Assembly (NCBI GenBank): GCA_903903715.1
Contig: CAIUZX010000078.1
Location: forward strand, 1 to 35,179
Source: an uncultured Caulobacterales bacterium
GTDB taxonomy: Bacteria; Pseudomonadota; Alphaproteobacteria; Caulobacterales; Caulobacteraceae
Direction: 5' to 3'
Length of the DNA stretch: 35,179 nucleotides
Shown one piece after another: positions 20,519 to 28,533 of this stretch. Below the pieces are notes generated by a model. It ran no database searches and was not told where the DNA came from. It saw only the letters and a list, made by a program, of their open reading frames with translations. Each line of letters starts with the position of its first letter. The stretch's first letter is position 1. Both the position numbers and the translations under genes were made by a program.

Positions 20519-20794
20519 ATGACCACAAAGGCCGAACTGGTGGCGTCCATCGCCGAGAAGTCGGGGCTCAATCAAAAGCAGGCGAAGGAAGCGCTCGACG
20601 CGTTCATCGAAGCCGTGACGGATTCCATTAAAGCCAATCAGGAAGTGCGCATCGTCGGCTTCGGCAGTTTCGTGCCGGTGGCTCGCGAAGCGGGTATGGC
20701 CCGCAATCCGCGCACGGGTGAGCAGGTGGCGCGTCCGGCGTCCAAGACGGTTCGCTTCCGCGTCGGCGAAGGCCTGAAGACCGCCATCAACTAG
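20519..20794 (+). CDS. hup: HU family DNA-binding protein
   Basis: MTTKAELVASIAEKSGLNQKQAKEALDAFIEAVTDSIKANQEVRIVGFGSFVPVAREAGMARNPRTGEQ. Confidence 0.96.
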   Translation: MTTKAELVASIAEKSGLNQKQAKEALDAFIEAVTDSIKANQEVRIVGFGSFVPVAREAGMARNPRTGEQVARPASKTVRFRVGEGLKTAIN

Positions 20795-20836
20795 TTCAGA
20801 CGGACCTCCGTTTTCTGGACGGGGTTGCAGTCTCGG

Positions 20837-20866
20837 AAGGGGGCTTGGAGACAACGCCCCCTTTTT
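20837..20866 (+). terminator. Intrinsic terminator of hup
   Basis: GGGGGC-ttggagacaac-GCCCCC followed by TTTTT. Confidence 0.9.
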
Positions 20867-20920
20867 CGTGCGCTGGCGCGATTTCACTCGTACGAATAAT
20901 CGTCTATGCGTGCTGGAAAT

Positions 20921-20997
20921 GGGCGGCTAGCTCAGCTGGTTAGAGCATCTCGTTTACACCGAGAGGGTCGGGAGTTCGAATCTCTCGCCGCCCACCA
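20921..20997 (+). tRNA. tRNA-Val(TAC), CCA encoded
   Basis: Acceptor GGGCGGC/GCCGCCC, anticodon loop TTTACAC between TCTCG/CGAGA, T-arm GTTCGAATC, terminal ACCA. Confidence 0.95.
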
Positions 20998-21016
20998 TCC
21001 GAGCCAACACGTCAAG

Positions 21017-21032
21017 CTCGGCCTTTGCCGAG
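21017..21032. terminator. Hairpin between tRNA-Val and the convergent glycan operon
   Basis: CTCGGC-CTTT-GCCGAG perfect 6-bp stem. Confidence 0.4.
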
Positions 21033-21071
21033 ACTGTCAGCGCAGCGCGTTGCGGATGGGCCGTTCAGGTG

Positions 21072-22088
21072 TCAATCGAGGTAGAACCTCGGGATCGCTG
21101 AAGGATCGTTGTCGGCGATTTTCTGGATGTCTTCTTGGGTAAATGTGGCCGGGTTGACCATGTATTCAAAAAATGGTCCCGGTGCGACGCCGGCGCATTC
21201 AGAGCTTTGCATCAGCATGTCGCTAATCGGATAGCCCAGACTTCCCCATTTTTCACCAAGAGGCGCGTCGTGGATCAAGAACGTGTGCTGAGCGTTGACG
21301 CCGGATCCAAGCAGCATGACCTGCATGCCATTCGCCATTGAAATATAACGACCGGCTCTTTCGACGAGAGGGATCGCATTCTTGACTGTAACTGCAATCG
21401 GGTGCGTTCCGGGAAGGGGCTCGCTTCGGCCGCCGGTTGAATTTCCAGCGAGATTTGTGAAGACCTTCCAGCCCTTACTTGACAGGGCGTGAGCCAACGC
21501 CGCCCAAACCGTGTCCGGAAGGGGTGGGTTTGTATTGTTATCCGGGAAAAGGATGACGCTTGTGCCGGCGGCTACACCCATCTGATCCGCATAGCGATCC
21601 GCTTCGGCGCGGTCATCGTCCGAAATCCTTGGCGCGCGCATTTCGCTGTCCCACGGCAGACGAAGCATGAGGCGCCATTGATCTGCGAAGGTGAGCCCGC
21701 CTTTGCCGGGTTGCCTCAACCGCTCCATCAAGGGGAAGATGGTTCTACCGGCGCCGTGCCACAATGGGTGGGCGATGATCGGCTCATCTATGTCGAAATG
21801 GCCCGCCCCCTGCAGTCGAATGCAAAAGCGCATCAATCGCTGCTTTTCCCAGACGATCAGGCGGTCAATGTCGTCAGAGTACATTTGAGCCATGGCTTCT
21901 TGGCCTTCGTGCACCACAACGGTCAATGGGCCGCCGTGCACGCGCTTGAAGGCGTTGGCGAGCGCCAGGGTGCACCACGTATCGCCAATCGATGCCGGGT
22001 TGACCAGTATCCACGACTTTTCGGTTGGATCTCGCCAGTAATCAAGGGCTGCTTTCCAATAGTCTGATCCGAAAGTCGACGCGTACAT
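21072..22088 (-). CDS. GT9-like (heptosyltransferase-fold) glycosyltransferase
   Basis: SWILVNPASIGDTWCTLALANAFKRVHG, VILFPDNNTNPPLPDTVWAALAHALSSKGWKVFTNLAGN, IPLVERAGRYISMANGMQ resemble heptosyltransferase-type GT-B motifs. ATG at 22088; track start 22094 is TTG. Confidence 0.65.
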   Translation of the reverse strand: MYASTFGSDYWKAALDYWRDPTEKSWILVNPASIGDTWCTLALANAFKRVHGGPLTVVVHEGQEAMAQMYSDDIDRLIVWEKQRLMRFCIRLQGAGHFDIDEPIIAHPLWHGAGRTIFPLMERLRQPGKGGLTFADQWRLMLRLPWDSEMRAPRISDDDRAEADRYADQMGVAAGTSVILFPDNNTNPPLPDTVWAALAHALSSKGWKVFTNLAGNSTGGRSEPLPGTHPIAVTVKNAIPLVERAGRYISMANGMQVMLLGSGVNAQHTFLIHDAPLGEKWGSLGYPISDMLMQSSECAGVAPGPFFEYMVNPATFTQEDIQKIADNDPSAIPRFYLD

Positions 22089-22090
22089 AG

Positions 22091-22525
22091 TCAAGGCTCC
22101 AGGGCAGGTAGGTCGTCCGAATTAGAGCGGGCTTTGCAGAATTCAGAATAGTCCCGGTAATATTCGCTCGGGTCGTAAAGGCTCGAAACTAGGGCGAGAC
22201 AAACGGCGCCCGAAGAGAAATTGTCCAACTCGCGCCAGAGCATGGGCGGGACGTACAGGCCGAAATAGGACCTGTTGAGGGAGAATTTGCGCTTGGTGCG
22301 ACCATCATCGAGATTGACGTCAAAGCTCCCGGATGCGGCGATCAGGAATTGCTTCGTCGACGCTAGAGCGTGGCCTGCGCGGGTCTCCCCTCCGGGGACA
22401 TCATAGAGATAATAAACGCGCTGTATGGTGAAGGGAATCTGTCGGTCATTTTCGACAAATGTCAGATTGCCTCGGCGATCATTGACTCTTGGAAGGTCTA
22501 TAAATCTGGCGGACTCAGTATTCAT
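22091..22525 (-). CDS. FdtA/WxcM-like cupin (dTDP-4-keto-6-deoxyhexose 3,4-ketoisomerase family)
   Basis: DRRGNLTFVENDRQIPFTIQRVYYLYDVPGGETRAGHALASTKQFLIAASGSFDVNLDDG...GLYVPPMLWREL...YDPSEYYRDYSEF; start overlaps upstream stop (ATGA). Confidence 0.8.
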   Translation of the reverse strand: MNTESARFIDLPRVNDRRGNLTFVENDRQIPFTIQRVYYLYDVPGGETRAGHALASTKQFLIAASGSFDVNLDDGRTKRKFSLNRSYFGLYVPPMLWRELDNFSSGAVCLALVSSLYDPSEYYRDYSEFCKARSNSDDLPALEP

Positions 22526-23742
22526 GGATGAATGTGCCCGGAATGGAGGCTCGCATCGTCGCGCGAGGTTGATCTGGAGTGAAAATCTCGCCCGAGCGCG
22601 TGCAGATCAGCGAGAATCTGCGCCACCCGATGATCCCATGTGTGCCTTGCTCTGATCAAGGCCGCTGCGTTCGCTCTGATCCTGCGTCGGAGGTCGTGAT
22701 CGGCGAGCGCGGCCTGGGCAACCGCCTTCAGGCCTCCGGGCGGGTAGAGTAAAACGTTCTCGCCCGGTATGAAATTCGCGCCCGGCGCATCCGAAGTGTC
22801 GGCGTAGGCGTCTGCATTCGCCAGCATCACGGCGCCGGCGCCCATAGCCTCCATCACGCGTGGATGAGCGAGATAGCCGCCGTTGTGCACGCTGACCCGA
22901 CCCATTGCGTAGATGCGTGCGACATCCGAAGGCGCGGACGCCACTCCGTGGTAATAGGGCGCAAATGCTGGCCAGGACTTCCAGTGGTCCGGTCCGAAGA
23001 TCTGAGTATCTGTCGTGGCGTCGAGAAGCTGGTGAATAATGATCGCGCGGTCGGCGGAGCGAGGGATTATCTCATCGACAATATGGCGGATGTCTTTGGC
23101 TAGAGCGCCATGCTCCGCACCATGTTCGGCGAGAAATTGGTCTCTGAGATTGAGCAGGGCGGAAAAGTTCTGTGCGGAGACTTGGCTTTTTAAGACCCAA
23201 TTTTGATATTGTTCAAAATATTTTCTCAATTCGACTTGTTTGCCGCCGACGCTGATGTGGCGTTGTGTGTCATTGTAATGACCGATGAAGCCCACGAAAG
23301 TGGCGTCGCAAACGTCACCAAGTGTCAAATCTGCCTTGAAAACATCCGTGTCGACGCCGCAGAGCAGAACCTTGGCGTTGTTGATCTCCGAGACCGGGAA
23401 GTCGTCAAACATGCGACGCGTGATGAAATAGGTGATGTCGGCGTCTTGGCTACCTGACTTGATCAGCTGGTCGCTCAGAAAGAAATGATCCTGGATCCAG
23501 GAGATATAGATCGCGTCGTTTGGAACCCATTGCACCGTTGAACGCGGTCGATTGACGGCGAAGATGACGTCGGGTTGGAGCCCCTGAGCCATCTGCTTCA
23601 AGTCGATGTCTCGCCAACGCGATGGGATCAAGTCCGCAATCCAGCCTGCGCGCTCGAATGCCTTTTTCAGTCCCGTGAGCATCGCGACATAGAGGTCGGA
23701 ATCGTACGGCATCAGGATCAGGACACGGGGCAGGGCGTTCAT
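22522..23742 (-). CDS. CgeB-like / group 1 glycosyltransferase
   Basis: RVLILMPYDSDLYVAMLTGLKKAFERAG, SVHNGGYLAHPRVMEAMGAGAVMLANADAYAD, GENVLLYPPGGLKAV. Start could also be 23763. Confidence 0.75.
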   Translation of the reverse strand: MNALPRVLILMPYDSDLYVAMLTGLKKAFERAGWIADLIPSRWRDIDLKQMAQGLQPDVIFAVNRPRSTVQWVPNDAIYISWIQDHFFLSDQLIKSGSQDADITYFITRRMFDDFPVSEINNAKVLLCGVDTDVFKADLTLGDVCDATFVGFIGHYNDTQRHISVGGKQVELRKYFEQYQNWVLKSQVSAQNFSALLNLRDQFLAEHGAEHGALAKDIRHIVDEIIPRSADRAIIIHQLLDATTDTQIFGPDHWKSWPAFAPYYHGVASAPSDVARIYAMGRVSVHNGGYLAHPRVMEAMGAGAVMLANADAYADTSDAPGANFIPGENVLLYPPGGLKAVAQAALADHDLRRRIRANAAALIRARHTWDHRVAQILADLHALGRDFHSRSTSRDDASLHSGHIHP

Positions 23743-23755
23743 TGTCCCGGCCGTC

Positions 23756-24910
23756 TCAACCATCAGCCATGGCGATAACCGCATCGACGAACAGGTCGGC
23801 GATCGTCTCGGCGTCTTGCAACGAAAGGTGCGGGCCAAAGGGCAGGCTCAGGCTGGTTGCGGCGATCCGCGCGGCATTTGGGGCTTGGATGGACTGACGC
23901 GCGTCATAGATCGGCTGTTCCGCGAAGGCGTGCGGGTAATGGATCAGAGTCTCGACTCCGTACTCGGCCAGCCAGGCCCGGACCGCGTCGCGACGGTCTG
24001 TCCGGACGGTGAAGAGATGCCACGCGTGTCGCGTTCCCGAGGCGGGTTCCGGCGGCGCAAGATCGGGCCTGCGGTCGGCGATGCGTCGACGCATCGCGTC
24101 GGCGAGCGCGATCCGGTGGGAGATCCACGGCTCCAGATGCTTCAGCTTCACCGAAAGTATCGCCGCCTGGATTTCGTCAAGCCGGCTGTTCACGCCGAAT
24201 TCCACGTGTTGGTACTTGGCGACGGAGCCGTAGTTGCGCAGACGGCGCACGCGCTCCGCAACCTCCGGATCACGCGTGGTGACGGCGCCACCGTCCCCGA
24301 AGGCGCCGAGGGTCTTGCCGGGATAAAAGCTGAAGGCTGCGGCGTGACCGAACGCTCCACAGCGGGTCTCGCCGATCATGGCCCCGTGCGCCTGCGCCGC
24401 ATCCTCGACGATTTTGAGATTGCGCCTTCGGGCGATCTCCTCAACGGCTGTCATGTCGCACGGGCGGCCGTAGAGGTGAACGACGAGGATGGCGCGCGTT
24501 GCGGGTGTGATCGCCGCTTCGATCAGGTCAGGCCGGATCAGAGCGGTTCCGAGGTCGACATCGACTGGGATCGGGACGGCGCCCGCGCGATCCACCGCCA
24601 ACCACGTAGCGATGAAAGTCATGGCCGGAACGATGACCTCGTCCCCCGGCGAGACCCCCACCGCCCTCAAGGCGAATTCGACGGCGTCGAGGCCGCAATT
24701 GAGGCCGACGGCATGACCAACGCCGCAGTAATCGGCAAAAGCCTGCTCGAAACCTGCAACCTCCGGACCCAGGATGTAATGACCGCGATCGATCACATGC
24801 CGGATGCTTGCGTCGAGTTCGTCGCGCAATTCGGCCGTTTGGCCATGGAGATCGAGGAAGGGAAACCGACGGGAAAGGCGCCCGGACGTCGAAGCGAGTG
24901 GCGCTGCCAT
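23756..24910 (-). CDS. DegT/DnrJ/EryC1 PLP-dependent sugar aminotransferase (FdtB/QdtB-like)
   Basis: [68 protein letters not shown] (PLP Lys), [15 protein letters not shown] at 24910; track start 24958 is TTG. Confidence 0.92.
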   Translation of the reverse strand: MAAPLASTSGRLSRRFPFLDLHGQTAELRDELDASIRHVIDRGHYILGPEVAGFEQAFADYCGVGHAVGLNCGLDAVEFALRAVGVSPGDEVIVPAMTFIATWLAVDRAGAVPIPVDVDLGTALIRPDLIEAAITPATRAILVVHLYGRPCDMTAVEEIARRRNLKIVEDAAQAHGAMIGETRCGAFGHAAAFSFYPGKTLGAFGDGGAVTTRDPEVAERVRRLRNYGSVAKYQHVEFGVNSRLDEIQAAILSVKLKHLEPWISHRIALADAMRRRIADRRPDLAPPEPASGTRHAWHLFTVRTDRRDAVRAWLAEYGVETLIHYPHAFAEQPIYDARQSIQAPNAARIAATSLSLPFGPHLSLQDAETIADLFVDAVIAMADG

Positions 24911-25027
24911 GTGGATGTGGACCGGACCAGCTAGGTTGTCAGAAAAGTGCGGAATCAACGTCTCGCTTGGAGATCGTGAGACATCTTGCCCGTCACGTCC
25001 AGTCTTCCGGGTGGACCCATGTCGCCG

Positions 25028-26140
25028 TCATGAGCGACCATAGAACGCATTCACCGCGTTGGCGGTCATTTCGATCTGTTCCGGGCTCAGGTGTTGATGA
25101 TGCGGCAGAGCCAGAACCCGATCCGCTTGACGCTCTGCGACGGGCATGTCGCCCTTGCGATATCCAAGAGCCGCCGCCGCCGGCTGCAGATGGATCGGAC
25201 GGCGGTAGTAGATCAGCGACTGGACGCCCGACTGGGTCAGATGCGCGTGCAGCTCGTCGCGGCGCTCGCACTGGATGATGAACATGACGTGCGCATCGCT
25301 CTGCTGCGGATCATAGGGGGGAATGAAGAGATCGTCCTGAACGAGCAGGGATCGATAGAGCTCCACATTGCGACGTCGCCGCTCGATGACGTCGTCCAGC
25401 CGCCTAAGCCTGTGTAGCAGGACGGCTGCGTGGATGGTGTCGAGGCGGGAGTTCACGCCCCATTCGAGGCAGGTGTCGCGATCCGCCAGTCCGTGATTGC
25501 GATAGCGGCGCAAGCGCTCAGCGATTTCGGCGCTCTGGGTGAACAGAAAGCCGCCGTCGCCGACGGCGTTGAGGTTCTTCAAGGGGTGTGCGGAAAAGGC
25601 GCCGACCACGCCCCAGGTCCCGCCATGGCGTCCATTCCGGTAAGCGCCCATCGACTGGGCCGAATCCTCAATCACCAGCAGGCCATGCGTTTCGGCAATG
25701 GCGCTGATGGTTTCCATGTCGCAAATGCGGCCGGTCCAGTGAACGGGCATGATCGCGCGCGTGCGAGGCGTGATGAGCGCCTCGATACGTGCAGGGTCGA
25801 TGTTCTGATCCTCGCCCACGTCGCAGAAGACCGGCGTGGCGCCGATATGCGCGATAGAGGCCGTCGAGGCGACGAAGGAGTTCGGCGGCGTGATCACTTC
25901 ATCATCGCGCCTGATTCCCGCCGCCATCATGCCCATCATCAGCGCATCGGTTCCCGAATTCAGGGCGATGCAATGAGCTGCGCCGGCGTAGCTGGCGGCG
26001 GCGGCCTCGAAGTCCGTGACAGCTGCACCTCCGATCAGGTCGCCGCGCTCCAGCACATCGGTCACCGCGCTCAGCAGCTCCTCGCGCTCTTCGGCGAAGC
26101 GCTGCTTCAGATCGACGAACGGGACGAGGACGTCAGACAT
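25028..26140 (-). CDS. DegT/DnrJ/EryC1 PLP-dependent aminotransferase, second paralogue
   Basis: VPFVDLKQRFAEEREELLSAVTDVLERGDLIGG, EDSAQSMGA, FSAHPLKNLNAVGDGGFL (PLP Lys), NSRLDTIHAAVL. Confidence 0.92.
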   Translation of the reverse strand: MSDVLVPFVDLKQRFAEEREELLSAVTDVLERGDLIGGAAVTDFEAAAASYAGAAHCIALNSGTDALMMGMMAAGIRRDDEVITPPNSFVASTASIAHIGATPVFCDVGEDQNIDPARIEALITPRTRAIMPVHWTGRICDMETISAIAETHGLLVIEDSAQSMGAYRNGRHGGTWGVVGAFSAHPLKNLNAVGDGGFLFTQSAEIAERLRRYRNHGLADRDTCLEWGVNSRLDTIHAAVLLHRLRRLDDVIERRRRNVELYRSLLVQDDLFIPPYDPQQSDAHVMFIIQCERRDELHAHLTQSGVQSLIYYRRPIHLQPAAAALGYRKGDMPVAERQADRVLALPHHQHLSPEQIEMTANAVNAFYGRS

Positions 26141-26843
26141 GGGGTGTTCCTGCAGCGGGACCTTGCGCCAGAGCGCGCTCCGCCTTCAAAGGGGAGATCA
26201 GGCGCGCATAGTTTGCATCGAACAGGTCGAAGAGCGCGGGATCAGTGCCGCGATACCAGGCGATGGCCGCAGCCTGACTGAATTCGGGGTTGTCGGAGCC
26301 GAACACGACCTTCGACCGGATACGCGGCTCTGCGAGGGCGTGTCGGATCAGGCGGCTGACGCCGATATCAAGATCTGGCTGGCCGGTCACGCAGCCGAAG
26401 ATCTCCTGGGTGGCGGAGAAGTCCACGAAGGCGTTCGGGCTGTAACGCACGACCTGCAGCATCTCGTGAATGTCGTAGCCCCCGCCGTGGGTCAGCAGGA
26501 AATGGCGGTCCCGGAATCTCGCAAGCAGATGGAAGAAGTCGACCGGCTTCCAGACGAACTTGTAAAATGTGTCCAGCACCACGACCTTCGACGCCGAACC
26601 CGCCAGATACGCAGCGATCTGGTCCGGAGTGAAGCCGTTCCGGCGGCAGTGAATGTAGATGATGTCGCTGTCGGCATGGCGCTTGTCAGCGGTCAGATAG
26701 GGCGCGACGACAAACGTCTCGCCGTAAGGCTGGGCCTTGTGCCAGTCGTAGGGATGGCCTTCCGGAACCGGCGGGTCTCCTTCGACCGACAGGATCAGGC
26801 CGCCGTGCTGAGCCTCGACGATATGGGCGTGGACGTCGATCAT
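26133..26843 (-). CDS. Amidohydrolase-superfamily (TIM-barrel) metal-dependent hydrolase
   Basis: MIDVHAHIVE (HxH), FLLTHGGGYDIHEM, VVFGSDNPEFS (C-terminal Asp). Confidence 0.75.
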   Translation of the reverse strand: MIDVHAHIVEAQHGGLILSVEGDPPVPEGHPYDWHKAQPYGETFVVAPYLTADKRHADSDIIYIHCRRNGFTPDQIAAYLAGSASKVVVLDTFYKFVWKPVDFFHLLARFRDRHFLLTHGGGYDIHEMLQVVRYSPNAFVDFSATQEIFGCVTGQPDLDIGVSRLIRHALAEPRIRSKVVFGSDNPEFSQAAAIAWYRGTDPALFDLFDANYARLISPLKAERALAQGPAAGTPHV

Positions 26844-26848
26844 CGCGC

Positions 26849-27628
26849 TCAGTCCTTGAGAGGCCGCAGTCCGCCCCGGTCGAACACACCCGTCAGCGCC
26901 ACGGCGCGGCCGGACATGGCGTTGGCGTTGAAGGGGGTCTCTGGATCGATATCCGCGACACCGTGCACGCTCTGACCGTCCCAGATGACCACGTCGCCGG
27001 AGCGGCCCCCGAGCTCGAGATCGTGGATCTCCCCGTTACGCTCGACATAGACGCCGCCGGAATGGAAATCCACGCCGCGTTCCGTCAACTGAAGGCTGAG
27101 CTGCAGGTAGGCCACATCATCGCCCGTGACGTCTCCGAACACGGTGGCGCCTCTACGGTCCCTGTGCGCCGACATGAAGCCGCCGCCGGCGGGATAGAAA
27201 TGGATGCGGCAGGCGTTGAAGTGATCGGGCGCAAGACTTTCGTCGGTCAGGACCTCTCGCCCAATTACCGTGTCCCGCAGTGCGATCAGGGTTCTGAAGT
27301 CATTGTGGAGCTCGAAGATGTCCTCATCAAACAGCGGATTGTAGATGTTGATCATGAAGCGGGAGATGCCGGCCTGGGACTGGTTGGCGACGCCGATGCC
27401 CCACTTGCTGACATTCCGCCGAATCTCGTCCGGTGTGACGCCGGAGGAGGCGCGGTGCTGCGTCGTGTTGATGTAGGAGAGAATGCCCGAAAGTCGGCTC
27501 CGGATACGGTCTCGGTCGTACAGGCCGCGAACGCTCGCGTAACCTCTGACCCGAATGGCGTCCTGAATCTCGCCGCGGAGGGCTGCGACCTCCTCGACCG
27601 ACGTCGCGTGAAACACGGTTGCGCTCAT
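26849..27628 (-). CDS. Fe(II)/2-oxoglutarate-dependent dioxygenase (phytanoyl-CoA hydroxylase-like)
   Basis: FYPAGGGFMSAHRDRRGA (HxD), GDVVIWDGQSVHGVADI (distal His), GRAVALTGVF (candidate 2OG Arg). Confidence 0.72.
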   Translation of the reverse strand: MSATVFHATSVEEVAALRGEIQDAIRVRGYASVRGLYDRDRIRSRLSGILSYINTTQHRASSGVTPDEIRRNVSKWGIGVANQSQAGISRFMINIYNPLFDEDIFELHNDFRTLIALRDTVIGREVLTDESLAPDHFNACRIHFYPAGGGFMSAHRDRRGATVFGDVTGDDVAYLQLSLQLTERGVDFHSGGVYVERNGEIHDLELGGRSGDVVIWDGQSVHGVADIDPETPFNANAMSGRAVALTGVFDRGGLRPLKD

Positions 27629-28524
27629 TCCGGGCTCACTGGCGTGAGGGCGACGGCGGCGGGAAGGAGGTCAGAGCAGCCTTGCTCGAAGCTTCGAAAC
27701 GTCACGTCGGGCATTTTCGTCAACCTCAAGGTGGGGTCGAAATGGCGGTGCGTCACGGGGTTCTGGCGCGGCGAGCCGTGAATAGTCGGCTCCGGTTCGA
27801 GTCGAAACGCCAGATGCTCTGCAACGGCGCGGAAGGAGAGGGATTGTCCCAGCGCAACATTCAATATTCCGGAAGTCCGGCGCATGGCGCAGCTCAGGAC
27901 GACCCTGGCGAGATCCTCGACGTGCACATGGTCGCGCATTTCCTCGCCGTTTCCGAACAGCGATATCTCGCCCGATTTCACCGCGTCTCGCGCGAAGCGG
28001 TTCGGTCCGTAGCTGTTGTGCGGGTCGCCTGCGCCATATAGTGCGCTCGGCCGCAGGATCGCCAGCGGGGTGGCGCCCGCGATGGACTGCACCATGGCTT
28101 CTCGGGCGACATGCATGGCGCCGTGCAGGCTGCTAGCGTCTGTGGGGGAGGTCTCGGTGACGAACGTCGCCTCGCCATAGACCGCGTCGGACGAAATGTA
28201 GATCAGGTGCGACGCCGGAGACCGCCTCCAGGCGGCGCAGACGACCTGCGCCATGATGACGTTCTCGACCATCATTTCCGAGGTCTTCGCCGGCGCGCGG
28301 GCGGCTGCGAACACGACCGTGTCGGACGGTCTGCAGAGCCCGCCAAGCTGCTCGTCGGCGTCAGCGGCGGACAGATCGACATCGGCGCGGCCCAAGGCCA
28401 GAACGTCGACGCCCTCGGACCTGGCGGCGCTGATCACATGTCGGCCGACAAAGCCCGCGGCGCCGATGACCACCAGCCGTTGAGGTTTCACGGGCTGCTC
28501 AAGTTGATGCGTCAAAGGGGGCAT
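27625..28524 (-). CDS. Extended-SDR NAD-dependent epimerase/dehydratase homologue with altered catalytic motif
   Basis: RLVVIGAAGFVGRHVISAA (Rossmann), IYISSDAVYGE, ILRPSALYGAGDPHNSYGPNRF, RDHVHVEDLARVVL. Confidence 0.85.
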   Translation of the reverse strand: MPPLTHQLEQPVKPQRLVVIGAAGFVGRHVISAARSEGVDVLALGRADVDLSAADADEQLGGLCRPSDTVVFAAARAPAKTSEMMVENVIMAQVVCAAWRRSPASHLIYISSDAVYGEATFVTETSPTDASSLHGAMHVAREAMVQSIAGATPLAILRPSALYGAGDPHNSYGPNRFARDAVKSGEISLFGNGEEMRDHVHVEDLARVVLSCAMRRTSGILNVALGQSLSFRAVAEHLAFRLEPEPTIHGSPRQNPVTHRHFDPTLRLTKMPDVTFRSFEQGCSDLLPAAVALTPVSPE

Positions 28525-28533
28525 GGTGCGCCT

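Noticed and set aside
20906-21142. ORF with NGRLAQLVRASRLHREGREFESLAAHHP
   Set aside because: Translation of tRNA-Val(TAC), a well-known annotation artefact.
23816-24934. 372-aa plus-strand ORF opposite the DegT gene
   Set aside because: Antisense to a clear aminotransferase; compositional artefact.
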